From Paraeggerthella hongkongensis (GTDB lineage: Bacteria > Actinomycetota > Coriobacteriia > Coriobacteriales > Eggerthellaceae), in the NCBI RefSeq assembly GCF_003340345.1, contig NZ_PPTQ01000008.1, positions 82,445 through 146,444 on the forward strand: a DNA stretch of 64,000 nucleotides. The letters are read 5' to 3'. A program made the position numbers and the translations under genes. Within the stretch, counting starts at the first letter, position 1; every line of letters starts with the position of its first letter. Under the pieces are notes generated by a model that was given only the letters and a program-made list of their open reading frames with translations, was not told the origin of the DNA and ran no database searches. Positions 28,050 through 37,701 of the stretch are shown piece by piece.

Positions 28050-28967
28050 GTGACGAACCGAAACCTGCCCGACATGCCGTTTCAGGGCACCGGGCCGCAG
28101 CCGCACGTCGGCTTGCCGCAAAGCGAGCGGCACCTGCCCAACCGAACGCACGGCATCCGTTTCGACGTCTCGTTGCAACGGCCCACTGCCGACGAGGCGC
28201 GCGACCCCTTCGCCACCGTGCGTCCCGCCACACCCGACCTGCACCGCGGCAATCGCCCGCCATCTGCGGGAACGGCCTCGATGCGGATACTTTCGGCCAT
28301 CTTCGCCATTGTCGCAGTAGGGGCCGTGGGCACGATCGGAGGCACGCTCGTTTCCCGCGGCATCGCCGCAGCGCCCGAGGCCGACAGCGTCCCAGCTGCC
28401 GAATCCGCGCCCAGCCAAAGCGTCGATGCAGCCGGGAACAGCACCGCGCCCGCTTGGAAGAAAGCTTCTGCCCCCGCGCTCTTCCAGAACGATCCCGCCT
28501 GGTCATCCGATCCTTACGGATCGGGTACCATCGGCTCATCGGGCGGCGCGCCCCTGTGCTTGGCCATGGCGCGCATCGGCGTCACGGGAGACACCGACAT
28601 GGGACCGTCCGTCGTGGCGGCTTTCGCGCGCAGCAACGGCTACGTCGAAAACCCCGACGGCCTGCTTACGGAAGGCGCGCGCCAACTGGGGCTGAAGGTG
28701 AACTCGGTGGAGTCGAGCGAGCTGGCCATCAGGAAAGAGATCACCGCGGGACGCCCCGTGATCGCATCGCTCGACAGCGACTCCTCCGCCAGCAAGCCGT
28801 CCTACGTCGTGCTGGTCGACATCGATCGGCACGGCATGCTGGTGGTGAACGACCCGAAGCGCCGCGACCACGCCGTCCACAGCCGATCCTTCAACGACGT
28901 GGTGCGCCGAGCGAACGCGCTTTGGTCCTACCAGGCCGCACCCGCCTCCAAGCCCGCATCGTCGTAA
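28050..28967 (+). CDS. membrane-anchored papain-like (C39_2-type) protein lacking catalytic residues
   Basis: Protein of 305 residues starting at GTG 28050 after AAAGGAGGAG. A polar N-terminal part (about 75 residues, cytoplasmic) precedes one transmembrane helix (ILSAIFAIVAVGAVGTIGGTL), then a linker and an extracellular domain. The latter follows the C39_2 peptidase pattern: NDPAWSSDPYGSGTIGSSGG then APLCLAMA, and later SYVVLVDID with VVNDPKRRDH. In active members the first segment reads SSGCGP and the second starts with His; here Cys is Gly and His is Tyr, so the fold is probably kept without peptidase activity. Function unknown. Confidence 0.7.
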   Translation: MTNRNLPDMPFQGTGPQPHVGLPQSERHLPNRTHGIRFDVSLQRPTADEARDPFATVRPATPDLHRGNRPPSAGTASMRILSAIFAIVAVGAVGTIGGTLVSRGIAAAPEADSVPAAESAPSQSVDAAGNSTAPAWKKASAPALFQNDPAWSSDPYGSGTIGSSGGAPLCLAMARIGVTGDTDMGPSVVAAFARSNGYVENPDGLLTEGARQLGLKVNSVESSELAIRKEITAGRPVIASLDSDSSASKPSYVVLVDIDRHGMLVVNDPKRRDHAVHSRSFNDVVRRANALWSYQAAPASKPASS

Positions 28968-29059
28968 GCCGCCCCGCGTGCAAGCGGGCGTCGCGGCGCA
29001 GCGGGACGACCGACGACGGCGCGCGTGCCTAGGGCATGCACCTGGCCGCGCGCGCCGGT

Positions 29060-29179
29060 GCATGTGCGAACCCGGCCGCCGGCGTATGTGCGCGTCCGTC
29101 CGTCGGTGCACGTGCGCACCCGACCGCAGGCGCATGTGCGCGTTCGACCGCGGGCGCATGTGCGCGCCCGACCACCGAC
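29060..29179. repeat. 24-bp tandem repeat, five copies (minisatellite)
   Basis: Five diverged head-to-tail units of exactly 24 bases, each beginning GCATGTGCG or a close variant and ending in a CCGnnGG-type stretch. The 24-base period keeps frame, so both strands encode repeated octapeptides, but no start signal or gene context supports translation. It lies in the 728-base gap 28968-29695. A degenerate sixth unit may precede it. Confidence 0.7.
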
Positions 29180-29207
29180 GCGCGAATACCGGCCCATCGG
29201 GGCATTC

Positions 29208-29350
29208 CTGTCAAAACGGACGAGTTTTGCTGGTCCTCAAACCAGGATAAAGGCAAGTCACAACTTCGTGACCTGGGGAAATAGAAATCGGAGTCTCGCG
29301 AAACCTCCTCCGCAGAGCAAAACCGCCGCAAAACTCGTTAGTTTTGACAG
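29208..29350. repeat. 143-bp element closed by 23-base inverted repeats
   Basis: CTGTCAAAACGGACGAGTTT and three more bases (29208-29230) recur inverted at 29328-29350 with two mismatches. The 97 internal bases include a small hairpin (TCAC-AACTTC-GTGA) and no gene. It follows the minisatellite in the same intergenic gap. Similar in size and style to the elements at 21766 and 40198 but with unrelated end sequences. Confidence 0.55.
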
Positions 29351-29621
29351 CGCGAGGGTTTTACGCTCCGCGGGCGCGTCCAATCGCACGTTCGGACGCG
29401 CCCGCACGCAATCCCCCGCACAAGACCGCACGCCCGGGGGCTTCCGCATCCTCCCGCACGCCCGCACGCAACCGAGCGCCAGAGGATTCCCAAGCCCCAC
29501 CGCGCCCCGCCGCGCTACCCCACGCAAGCGCCCGCGCCCTCCTTCTCACACTTCCCCTGATTTGAGGGTCCCGCCCGCCGCATTCAACCGCGATCCCCTC
29601 GAAACGCAGCGATCCCCTTCC

Positions 29622-29627
29622 TATAAT
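29622..29627 (+). promoter_or_regulatory. candidate -10 box upstream of gamma carbonic anhydrase-like gene
   Basis: A perfect TATAAT lies 69 bases before the start codon at 29696; a poor TCGAAA sits 17 bases upstream of it. Nothing else promoter-like was seen in 29351-29695. Confidence 0.4.
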
Positions 29628-29695
29628 AAAGTACGAACATGAAGCAGCGAGGCCGAGCGCCCACCGCGCGAACGGCCCGTCACAAGGAGGCCCGC

Positions 29696-30250
29696 ATGGA
29701 CTACCGTCAACTCGAGATCCATCCCGAAGCGCGCATCGCGCCCAACGCCACCCTCATCGGCAACGTATCCGTCGGCAAAGACGCCGTCATCCTGTTCAAC
29801 GCCACGCTGCGCGGCGACTACGGATCGAAGATCGTCATCGGCGAGGGAACCAGCGTCCAGGAAAACTGCTGCGTGCATCTGGGCGCCGCGAGCGACTGCG
29901 TCATCGGCTCCGGCGTGACCGTCGGCCACGGAGCCATCGTGCACGGCTGTACCATCGGCGACAACACGCTGGTCGGCATGGGTTCCATCATCATGGACGG
30001 AGCGAACGTCGGATCGAACTGCATCGTAGGCGCCGGGTCCCTCGTTACCGGCGGAACCCAGATCCCCGACGGCATGCTGGTCATGGGCTCGCCCGCAAAG
30101 GTGCGGCGCCCCCTCACCGACGACGAAATCGCGCAAAACCGCGTCGACGCCGAAGGCTACGTCGCCATCGGCAAAGACCTCGTGGAAAACGGCATTATCT
30201 ACGAAGGAGCGAACCTTCCTCGCGATATCATGACCATCGCCGTCAAGTAG
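29696..30250 (+). CDS. gamma-class carbonic anhydrase-like left-handed beta-helix protein
   Basis: Trimeric hexapeptide-repeat protein of 184 residues. The ATG at 29696 follows AAGGAGG. The three zinc-binding histidines expected of gamma carbonic anhydrases are present: QENCCVHLG and GHGAIVHGC, with the NVSVGKDAVILFNATLRGD opening typical of the YrdA/CaiE group. It lies 79 bases before a cysteine synthase gene. Carbonic anhydrase activity is possible but many family members are inactive or of unknown function. Confidence 0.85.
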   Translation: MDYRQLEIHPEARIAPNATLIGNVSVGKDAVILFNATLRGDYGSKIVIGEGTSVQENCCVHLGAASDCVIGSGVTVGHGAIVHGCTIGDNTLVGMGSIIMDGANVGSNCIVGAGSLVTGGTQIPDGMLVMGSPAKVRRPLTDDEIAQNRVDAEGYVAIGKDLVENGIIYEGANLPRDIMTIAVK

Positions 30251-30329
30251 ATTCCGTATGCGCGTAAACGCGCAATGGTACAATGGATGCTTACCGCATA
30301 CGAACCCGAACCATGATCGAGGAACCATC

Positions 30330-31262
30330 GTGATCTACGACAACGTGCTTGACGCCATGGGGCGCACGCCCCTCATCCGCCTGAACAGCCTCTCCGAAGA
30401 AGGATCCGCCCAGATCCTCGCAAAGTACGAAGGCGTGAACGTAGGAGGATCGGTCAAGACCCGCACAGCCTGGCAGATGATCGACCAGGCCGAAAAGCGC
30501 GGTCAACTGAAACCTGACAGCATCATCGTGGAACCGACGAGCGGCAACCAGGGCATCGGGCTTGCGCTCGTGTGCGCCGTCAAGGGATACGCCGCTCGCA
30601 TCATCATGCCCGACTCCGTGTCCGTCGAGCGCCGCAAGCTCGTGCGCCACTACGGAGCTGACGTGATCATCGTGCACGACGACGGGGACATCGGCAAGTG
30701 CATCGCCGAATGCATCGCCACCGCCGAGCGCATGGCAGCGGAAGACCCGCGCGTCTACGTTCCCCAGCAGTTCGAGAACGAGGACAACCTGTTCGCCCAT
30801 AAGTACCACACCGCGCTCGAGATCGTCGAGGACGTCGAAGGCCCCATTCACGGCTTCTGCTCCGGTATCGGCACGGGCGGAACCATCTCCGGCGTCGGAC
30901 AGATCCTCAAGCGCCTGTACCCCGACGTGGAGATATGGGCGGTCGAGCCCGAAAACGCCGCCATTCTTTCCGGAGGCGGCATCGGCACGCACCTGCAGAT
31001 GGGCATCGGCGACGGCTTGATCCCCGCCATCCTCGATCAGGAGATCTACGACGACATCTGCATCGTTTCGGACGAAGAGGCCCTCGACACCGCTCGCGCC
31101 CTCGCTCGCCAGGAAGGCCTGCTCTGCGGCGTGTCGTCGGGCACGAACGTAGCCGCCGCGCGCCGCCTTGCCCGCAAGCTCGGCGCCGGCAAGACCGTGG
31201 TCACGCTTCTGCCCGACACGGGCGAGCGCTACTTCTCCACCGAGCTGTTCGACGGCGAGTAA
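30330..31262 (+). CDS. cysK: cysteine synthase (O-acetylserine sulfhydrylase) family PLP enzyme
   Basis: Enzyme of 310 residues making cysteine from O-acetylserine and sulfide, or a close relative. The PLP lysine lies in VNVGGSVKTRTA, the substrate loop is PTSGNQGIG, the phosphate-binding loop is GIGTGGTISGVG, and the C-terminus LLPDTGERYFST is typical of CysK. GSVKTR replaces the commoner GSVKDR, a variant also known in Firmicutes members. The GTG at 30330 has GAGGAA six bases upstream and aligns with family starts. Confidence 0.9.
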   Translation: MIYDNVLDAMGRTPLIRLNSLSEEGSAQILAKYEGVNVGGSVKTRTAWQMIDQAEKRGQLKPDSIIVEPTSGNQGIGLALVCAVKGYAARIIMPDSVSVERRKLVRHYGADVIIVHDDGDIGKCIAECIATAERMAAEDPRVYVPQQFENEDNLFAHKYHTALEIVEDVEGPIHGFCSGIGTGGTISGVGQILKRLYPDVEIWAVEPENAAILSGGGIGTHLQMGIGDGLIPAILDQEIYDDICIVSDEEALDTARALARQEGLLCGVSSGTNVAAARRLARKLGAGKTVVTLLPDTGERYFSTELFDGE

Positions 31263-31335
31263 GCCGCACGAAGCGATCGTACCGCAGCCGCCTGCGCGCC
31301 CACCGGCGCAAAGCGGCTGCGGCGAGCGAACCCGT

Positions 31336-32142
31336 CTACTCCACGCTCACGAGCATTCCCTGGTACGCCGCCTGCACGGTCGCACCATGAGATGCGCGCG
31401 ACACCACCGCAGCCAAAGACTCCTCGGGCAGACGGTACGTGTTGTTGTTCTGCGAGATATGCATGGCAACCACCCGCTCCAACCGCGCACACAGCAACGC
31501 GTCCAGTTCGTCAGCCGCCTGAACGTTCGACAGGTGGCCCACGTCGGACCCGATGCGACGCTTGACCGGATACGGGTACGGCCCCTCTTGCAGCATCCGC
31601 ACGTCATGGTTGCTCTCCAGCGCCAAAATGCGCACGTTGGACAGGCCCTCGTGCGCCTCGCCCGTCACGATGCCGGTATCGGTCACGAACCCCAGCGCGT
31701 CGCCGTCCGAGCTTTCGAAACGAAACCCGCACGACGCAGCCGCATCGTGCGAGGTGGCGAACGCATGCACGCTCATCCCCGCAAGCGAGAGCGCATCGCC
31801 GTTCGCCAAAGCGCGCAGGTCGCATGCTCCCTCGAGCGCGCGAATCTCCTTGCTCGCAAGGCGCACAGCGCTGTTCACGTACACGGCAGGAGCAATTCCC
31901 TGCTTCGCCAAACCGCGCAGCACCACGCCCAGGCCCTTCGTGTGATCGCCGTGGTCGTGCGTGATCAGGACGGCTGCAAGGTTCGCCGGGTCGAATCCCG
32001 CCTCGTCGACACGCGCGAAGAAGTCGCGCTTGCAGATGCCGCAATCAACCAGCACGCCCGCACCCGTAGCAGCGTCCTCGATCACGGCAGCGTTACCGTA
32101 GCTGCCGCTTGCCAGCACATGCAGCTTCAACCGATGGTCCAT
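31336..32142 (-). CDS. metallo-beta-lactamase-fold protein, WalJ/YycJ-like
   Basis: Protein of 268 residues. LHVLASGSYGNAAVIED at the start and THDHGDHTKGLG (metal site) mark the YycJ/WalJ group of MBL exonuclease-like proteins; ALESNHDVRML and VAMHISQNNN carry later ligands. The ATG at 32142 has GGAAGGA just upstream; an in-frame start ten codons earlier has none. It follows the PNP gene by 93 bases and is probably cotranscribed. Family roles are in DNA repair or cell-wall signalling; not certain here. Confidence 0.83.
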   Translation of the reverse strand: MDHRLKLHVLASGSYGNAAVIEDAATGAGVLVDCGICKRDFFARVDEAGFDPANLAAVLITHDHGDHTKGLGVVLRGLAKQGIAPAVYVNSAVRLASKEIRALEGACDLRALANGDALSLAGMSVHAFATSHDAAASCGFRFESSDGDALGFVTDTGIVTGEAHEGLSNVRILALESNHDVRMLQEGPYPYPVKRRIGSDVGHLSNVQAADELDALLCARLERVVAMHISQNNNTYRLPEESLAAVVSRASHGATVQAAYQGMLVSVE

Positions 32143-32235
32143 GGATTCCTTCCAAACGATACGGTGCGCCAAACGCCTGCCCGACGGGTTCCCGCCGAGT
32201 TTCCAAAGCGCTTGACGCGCGCGGATTCACTGTTG

Positions 32236-33069
32236 TTATAACTGTTCGATCACGCCCGTGATCAGGCGCGCGAAATCAGCTTCGCGCGTCTTCGCCACAT
32301 CGAGCACCTCAACGCCGGTGGGGCTTGCGCCCCCGATGCCGCATCCCATGTTCGAGACAAGCGACACGCCCAGCACGCGCATGCCCATATGGCGCGCGGC
32401 TATAACCTCTTCGCACACGCTCATAGCAACCGTGTCGGCTCCCCATGATCGGAACATGCAAATCTCGGCCGGCGTCTCGAAGCTTGGGCCGAGCAAGCCC
32501 AAATACACGCCTTCCTGCACGCGTATCCCCCGTTCAGCCGCCACATCATGGGTGATGGAGCGCAACTGCGGGTCGAACGCGTCGAACATGGAGAAGAACC
32601 TATCGGACAGGTTGGCCGGATCGGGTGCGGCAATGGGGTTGCGCCCCGTGAAGTTGATCTGGTCGGACATGATGCAGAAATCGCCCACCTGGTAGTTCAC
32701 GTTGAGCGCGCCGACGGCGTTGGTGGTGATGAGCGTATCGACGCCGAGACGCTGCATGAGCCACACCGGATACGCCACTTCCTGCGAGGAGTTTCCCTCG
32801 TAGCCGTGCAGGCGGCCCTGCATGGCCAGCACGCACTTCCCGCCCAGCGTTCCGCACACGAACCTGCCCACGTGCCCTTCCGCCGTGCTCGTGTTCATGC
32901 GCGGAACCTCGACGTAGGGAATCAACTCCGCATCGGCGATCTCGTCGGCCAGCGGATTCAGGCCCGAACCCAGAATCAAGCCGATGCGCGGGCGCCGATC
33001 GCCCAGGCGCTTTCGCATGGTGTACGCCGAAAGCGTAAGATTATCGTCCAAGATGTTTCGTTCCAGCAT
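32236..33069 (-). CDS. purine nucleoside phosphorylase
   Basis: Enzyme of 277 residues of the trimeric PNP family (PunA/DeoD2 type) in purine salvage. GLILGSGLNPLADEI is the phosphate-binding start, MQGRLHGYEG the family signature, TNAVGALN and LGLLGPSFETPAEI follow, and the base-binding Asn is in VSLVSNMGCGI. AAGGGAAGGGG precedes the ATG. Confidence 0.92.
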   Translation of the reverse strand: MLERNILDDNLTLSAYTMRKRLGDRRPRIGLILGSGLNPLADEIADAELIPYVEVPRMNTSTAEGHVGRFVCGTLGGKCVLAMQGRLHGYEGNSSQEVAYPVWLMQRLGVDTLITTNAVGALNVNYQVGDFCIMSDQINFTGRNPIAAPDPANLSDRFFSMFDAFDPQLRSITHDVAAERGIRVQEGVYLGLLGPSFETPAEICMFRSWGADTVAMSVCEEVIAARHMGMRVLGVSLVSNMGCGIGGASPTGVEVLDVAKTREADFARLITGVIEQL

Positions 33070-33162
33070 GGCGACCCCTTCCCTTGGTTTCGCACCATTA
33101 TAGCGAAGCAGCCGCCTCGCATGCGCGCGCCGCGCTCCGCCGTGCCGCCATGCCGTCGCAGG

Positions 33163-34167
33163 CTAGCTGCAGGCATCCGCCTTGCGCGCGGTCAAAACGC
33201 GGGGGCGTTGCGCCAGGTCGCGCACGATGCGCACATCCTGAAAGCCCGCTTCGCGCGCCAGGGCCGCCGCTTCGTCCAAATGCCCCTCGTGCAGCTCGAA
33301 CGCGAACGCGCCGCCAGGCTTGAGCGCAGCGCCGCACCACGGCAACAACCGGCGCAGCACGTCCAAGCCGTCCGATCCGCCGTCAAGGGCAAGCTCCGGC
33401 TCGAAGTCGGCCACCTCGCGCGGAATGTCGGCCAGCACCGCCGTAGGCACGTACGGCGGATTGGAAACCACCAGATCAAGCGCGCCTATCATGCAAGAAG
33501 GAACGCATTCCCCCAAATCGCCCGCAAGCACCTCCACTCGCTCGTCCAAGCCGAGCGCCCGCGCGTTGTCGCCGGCAAGCGCAACGGCTTCGGGCGCGAT
33601 GTCCGTGGCAACCACGTGCGCAAGCGGATGCTCGAACGCGATGGAGCACGCGATGCAGCCCGACCCCGTGCACAAATCGGCCACCAGCAACTCGGGAGCA
33701 GGAGCCTGCGCATCGGACGCATCTTCGGAGGCATCCCGCTCGTCAGCGGAATCGGCAGCAGCTTCGGCAAGAGGGGCTTCAAGCGCTTCTTCCGCCCAAG
33801 CATCGGCCGCAACGCGCTTCGGCGCCGGCGGCAGGAGCGACAGCGCCTCGCTCACCAGCACCTCGGTTTCGGGACGCGGGATGAGCACCCCGGGGCGCAC
33901 CTGCACGGTGATATGGCGAAACCCCACCTCGCCGGTGATGTACTGCAAGGGCTCTCCGGCGCCGCGACGCGCCACGAAACCGCGCAGCACGTCGCGCTCG
34001 TCCAGAGACAAGGGCTGGTCGAAGTTCGCGTACAGCTCGATGCGGCTCAGGCCCGTGGCCTCGGACAGAAGCCATTGCGCAGAAATGCGCGGGTTCTCGT
34101 CGCCTTTGCGCTCCAGATAGCCGACCGTCCAATCAAGGGCGGCCTTGATAGTCCAAACGTCGCTCAA
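33163..34167 (-). CDS. prmC: release factor glutamine methyltransferase
   Basis: Protein of 334 residues methylating the Gln of the GGQ motif in release factors. N-terminal helical domain, then the AdoMet fold with DLCTGSGCIACSIA (a Cys replaces the usual Gly in LGTGSG) and the catalytic VVSNPPYVP. A polar insertion of about 45 residues, rich in Ala, Asp and Glu, separates the domains. The TTG start at 34167 follows the prfA stop by one base, so the genes form a conserved pair. Confidence 0.93.
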   Translation of the reverse strand: MSDVWTIKAALDWTVGYLERKGDENPRISAQWLLSEATGLSRIELYANFDQPLSLDERDVLRGFVARRGAGEPLQYITGEVGFRHITVQVRPGVLIPRPETEVLVSEALSLLPPAPKRVAADAWAEEALEAPLAEAAADSADERDASEDASDAQAPAPELLVADLCTGSGCIACSIAFEHPLAHVVATDIAPEAVALAGDNARALGLDERVEVLAGDLGECVPSCMIGALDLVVSNPPYVPTAVLADIPREVADFEPELALDGGSDGLDVLRRLLPWCGAALKPGGAFAFELHEGHLDEAAALAREAGFQDVRIVRDLAQRPRVLTARKADACS

Positions 34168-34168
34168 C

Positions 34169-35242
34169 CTAAACCGCAGCTTCCAGCTTCTGCGCGCGAT
34201 CGGCGGCCTGCAACGCGGTGATCACGTCGCCCAGGCCGTCGCCGAGTAGCACGCCGTTGTACGTGCCGTTGAAGCCGATGCGGTGATCGGTCACGCGGTC
34301 CTGCGGGCCGTTGTAGGTGCGGATCTTCTCGGAACGATCGCCCGAGCCGATCTGAGCCAAGCGCTCGGCACCCTCGGCAGCCTGCTGTTCGGCCAGCATC
34401 TTCTCGTACAGGCGCGCGCGCAAAACGGCCATTGCGGCGATCTTGTTCTGCAGCTGCGACTTCTGATCCTGCGACTGCACCACCAAGCCCGACGGCAGGT
34501 GCGTGATGCGCACGGCCGAGTCGGTGGTGTTCACGCACTGGCCGCCCGGGCCGCCGGCGCGATACACGTCGATGCGAAGATCGTTCTCGTTGATATCGAC
34601 TTCGACCTCGTCGGCTTCGGGAAGAACAGCCACGGTGGCCGTGGATGTATGGATGCGACCCTGGCTCTCGGTCTTGGGGACGCGCTGCACGCGATGCACG
34701 CCGGACTCGAACTTCATGACCGAGTACACCTTGTCGCCCTTGACCTTGAACTGAACCTCCTTGAAGCCGCCGGCCTCCGAAGCCGACACGTCCATGGTCT
34801 CGGTCTTCCAGCCCTGCGCAGCAGCGAAGCGCTCGTACATCTTGTAGAGGTCGCCGGCGAAAATGGCCGCCTCGTCGCCGCCCGCGGCAGCGCGGATCTC
34901 GACGATGATGTCCTTGTCGTCCGCCGGATCGGCCGGAATGAGCATGAACTTGATGTCCTCTTCAAGAGCGGGAAGCCTGCTCTCGATCTCGGCCATCTCC
35001 TCCTGAGCGAACTCCTTCATATCAGGGTCGGAGAGCATCTCCTTGGCGGCAGCCAAATCGTCGGACGCCTGCACGTACTCGCGCGCCTTCTTTGCAAGGG
35101 GACCCTGGTTCGCGTACTCCTTGGCCAGGCGGTTGTATTCCTTCTGATCAGCAAGAACGGCCGGATCGCCCATCTTGACCTGAACGTCCTCGTAGGCCTC
35201 GATGATCTTGACCAGCTTCTCGCGCATATCGGTATCCTGCAT
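34169..35242 (-). CDS. prfA: peptide chain release factor 1
   Basis: Protein of 357 residues. The GGQ hydrolysis motif is in [18 protein letters not shown], and [15 protein letters not shown] contains the PxT tripeptide (PKT) that marks RF1 rather than RF2, so it should read UAA and UAG. Start at 35242 with AAGGACAG upstream; an ATG five codons later (CAGGAT upstream) is an alternative. Overlaps no other gene and is followed directly by prmC. Confidence 0.95.
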   Translation of the reverse strand: MQDTDMREKLVKIIEAYEDVQVKMGDPAVLADQKEYNRLAKEYANQGPLAKKAREYVQASDDLAAAKEMLSDPDMKEFAQEEMAEIESRLPALEEDIKFMLIPADPADDKDIIVEIRAAAGGDEAAIFAGDLYKMYERFAAAQGWKTETMDVSASEAGGFKEVQFKVKGDKVYSVMKFESGVHRVQRVPKTESQGRIHTSTATVAVLPEADEVEVDINENDLRIDVYRAGGPGGQCVNTTDSAVRITHLPSGLVVQSQDQKSQLQNKIAAMAVLRARLYEKMLAEQQAAEGAERLAQIGSGDRSEKIRTYNGPQDRVTDHRIGFNGTYNGVLLGDGLGDVITALQAADRAQKLEAAV

Positions 35243-35382
35243 GGTGTGTGCTGTCCTTCGTAACGTGGTTCACCTGATCGCACGCGCCGCGCGCGACGAG
35301 TGCCCGCCCCCGTGCAGGAGCGGGCACCACTGCGTAACTGGTTTATGATAGCAGATCGAAAAGCGCTTCGCAGCAACCAGCA

Positions 35383-36354
35383 CTAGATCGCCAAGTACTC
35401 CGAAGCCTCTTCAGCGCACACCGCGCCGTCGGCGACGGCGGTGACCACCTGGCGGAGAAACTTCGTGCGCACGTCGCCGGCCACGTACACGCCCGGCACG
35501 TCGGTGGCGCCCGACTCGTCGGCCACCACGTACCCGGTTTCGTCCAGCTGCAAGGCCCCCTTCAAGAACTCCGTGTTGGGCTCGGTGCCCACAGCCACGA
35601 ACAGGCCGCTCACGGGGATGTCGCGAATCTCCCCCGTCTTCAGCATCTCCACGCGCACGCCCGCAAGCGCGCCTTCGTCGGCCATCAGCTTGCGCGGCGC
35701 GGCGCTCCAAACGAACTCCAGGTTCTCCAGATCCTCCAAGCGCTTATGGTAGATGGCCGTAGCCCGCAGCTTGTCGCGCCGATGCACCAGGTACACCTTC
35801 TTGCAGATGCGCGACAGGTAGATGGCGTCGCCCACGGCCGTATTGCCGCCGCCCACCACCATGACCTCCTTGTCGCGGAAGAAGTTGCCGTCGCACGTGG
35901 CGCAGTACGACACGCCGCGACCCTGCAGCTCATCTTCGAGCTCCAGCCCCAGCTTGCGCGGGCGGGCTCCGGTGGCCACGATGACGCTTTTCGCGCGGTA
36001 TTCGCCGAACGCGGTGGTCAGCACCTTGGGCTCCTGCGCGAAGTCGACCGACACGACCTCTTCGCCCACGTGGCGCACGCCGAAGCGATCCGCCTGCTGC
36101 TTCATGGAAAACGCCAGCTCGAAGCCGTCCGCTCCCTCGGGAAATCCCGGATAGTTTTCCATGTGCTCGGTTTGGGCAAGCTGCCCGCCCGGCGAAATGC
36201 GCTCGAACACCACAACGTCGAGCCCTGCGCGAGCCGCGTACAGACCGGCGGTCAGCCCGGCGGGTCCCGCTCCGATCACGGCAACGTCCATAGCCTCAGG
36301 ATGGGAGCCCTTGCACTCCTGCGAGGTTTCGTTCAAGGGGCGATCTTCGTTCAT
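35383..36354 (-). CDS. trxB: thioredoxin reductase
   Basis: FAD/NADPH enzyme of 323 residues. FAD motif [19 protein letters not shown], redox centre [14 protein letters not shown] motif [15 protein letters not shown] with HRRDKLRA, and the C-terminal [16 protein letters not shown]. The first 28 residues are an unusual polar extension. The ATG at 36354 follows GGAGGC. A TATACT (36395-36390, minus strand) about 35 bases upstream may be its -10 box. Thioredoxin (40431) and MsrAB (36544) are close by and probably use its reducing power. Confidence 0.95.
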   Translation of the reverse strand: MNEDRPLNETSQECKGSHPEAMDVAVIGAGPAGLTAGLYAARAGLDVVVFERISPGGQLAQTEHMENYPGFPEGADGFELAFSMKQQADRFGVRHVGEEVVSVDFAQEPKVLTTAFGEYRAKSVIVATGARPRKLGLELEDELQGRGVSYCATCDGNFFRDKEVMVVGGGNTAVGDAIYLSRICKKVYLVHRRDKLRATAIYHKRLEDLENLEFVWSAAPRKLMADEGALAGVRVEMLKTGEIRDIPVSGLFVAVGTEPNTEFLKGALQLDETGYVVADESGATDVPGVYVAGDVRTKFLRQVVTAVADGAVCAEEASEYLAI

Positions 36355-36543
36355 GTCAAGCCTCCAAACATCGTCTTTTTTCAACGATCAGTATACGGTA
36401 GAAGCGATGTGCGTTGCGAGGGCGTTCCTCAACGGCAGCGTTACGGTTTCGTTGTGCGTTCGTGGGAAAACGGCCGCAATGGCAACGATGCGCTAGGATG
36501 GGGCGCGACAAAGAGCGCACGGCGGCGCGATAGGAGCCACACT

Positions 36544-37677
36544 ATGGACAAGCAACGCGAAGACCTGCACACTCTCTACCTTGCCGGAGGCTGTTTCTGG
36601 GGATTGGAGGCATACCTGAAGCGCCTGCCCGGCGTGCGGCGCACGGTTGCGGGCTACGCGAACGGATCGACCGAAAACCCCAGCTACCGCGACGTATGCC
36701 TATGGAACACCGGGCACGCGGAAACCGTTTCCGTCACCTACGATCGCACGATCCTGCCCACCGACCTGCTCCTGGACGCCTTCTTCGAGGCGATAGACCC
36801 CACGAGCCTCGACCGGCAGGGCAACGATCGGGGAACCCAGTACCGAAGCGGCATCTACTGGCAAGACGAGGCCGACCTGCCTTCCATAGAGGCCGCCGTG
36901 CTGCGGCAGCAGGCTTCTCACATTGAGCCGATCGTCACCGAAGTGGAACCGCTCGACGGCTTCTACCCCGCCGAAGACTACCATCAAGACTACCTGGCCA
37001 AGAACCCCGGAGGCTACTGCCATATCCACCTGGGAGCGGCCGACGAGTTCGCGCGGCGAACCGGCCTGCAGGAAGGGCGCCCCTGCATCGAGCACGACGG
37101 GCTGTGCGAAGCCGTGGACACCCCGGGCGTGCACAAGCTCGACCACGACCTATGCGCATCGGCCGGCTGCGATCCGCAAGACGCGCCCTGCGTCGATCCG
37201 AACGATCCCGAAACGGCGGCCCAGCTCATCCGAGAGCAAGGCTACGCCGCCCCCGACGATGACCTGCTCAAGCAAACGCTCGACGAATCCCAGTACCGCG
37301 TCGTGCGGCGCAACGCCACCGAGCGGCCGTTCTCCCACCCGTACGACCACCTGTTCAAACGCGGAATCTACGTGGACGTAACCAGCGGAGAACCGCTGTT
37401 CTCGTCCGCCGATAAGTTCGACTCCGGTTGCGGTTGGCCGGCGTTTTCGCGCCCCATCGCCCGCAGCGTGGTAACCGAGCACCTTGACCACAGCCTGGGC
37501 ACCCTGCGCACCGAGGTGCGCAGCAACGCCGGAGACGCCCATCTTGGGCACGTGTTCTCGGACGGCCCCGCGCAAAGCGGCGGGCTTCGCTACTGCATCA
37601 ACGGCGCAGCCCTTCGCTTCGTCCCCTACGACCGCATGGACGCGGAAGGCTACGGCTACCTCAAGCCACTGGTCTAA
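36544..37677 (+). CDS. msrAB: bifunctional peptide methionine sulfoxide reductase MsrA-MsrB fusion
   Basis: Cytoplasmic enzyme of 377 residues repairing both diastereomers of methionine sulfoxide. The MsrA part (about 1-165) has [17 protein letters not shown] with the catalytic Cys; the MsrB part (about 245-375) has [20 protein letters not shown] and [11 protein letters not shown] with its catalytic Cys. The roughly 80-residue linker is unusually cysteine-rich ([24 protein letters not shown]). AGGAG lies eight bases before the ATG. It is divergent from trxB. Confidence 0.93.
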   Translation: MDKQREDLHTLYLAGGCFWGLEAYLKRLPGVRRTVAGYANGSTENPSYRDVCLWNTGHAETVSVTYDRTILPTDLLLDAFFEAIDPTSLDRQGNDRGTQYRSGIYWQDEADLPSIEAAVLRQQASHIEPIVTEVEPLDGFYPAEDYHQDYLAKNPGGYCHIHLGAADEFARRTGLQEGRPCIEHDGLCEAVDTPGVHKLDHDLCASAGCDPQDAPCVDPNDPETAAQLIREQGYAAPDDDLLKQTLDESQYRVVRRNATERPFSHPYDHLFKRGIYVDVTSGEPLFSSADKFDSGCGWPAFSRPIARSVVTEHLDHSLGTLRTEVRSNAGDAHLGHVFSDGPAQSGGLRYCINGAALRFVPYDRMDAEGYGYLKPLV

Positions 37678-37701
37678 AACCGCCGGCCTCGACCAAGCGC
37701 G

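Noticed and set aside
29060..29179. CRISPR array
   Set aside because: The 24-base units are contiguous and diverged, with no spacers and no cas genes nearby.
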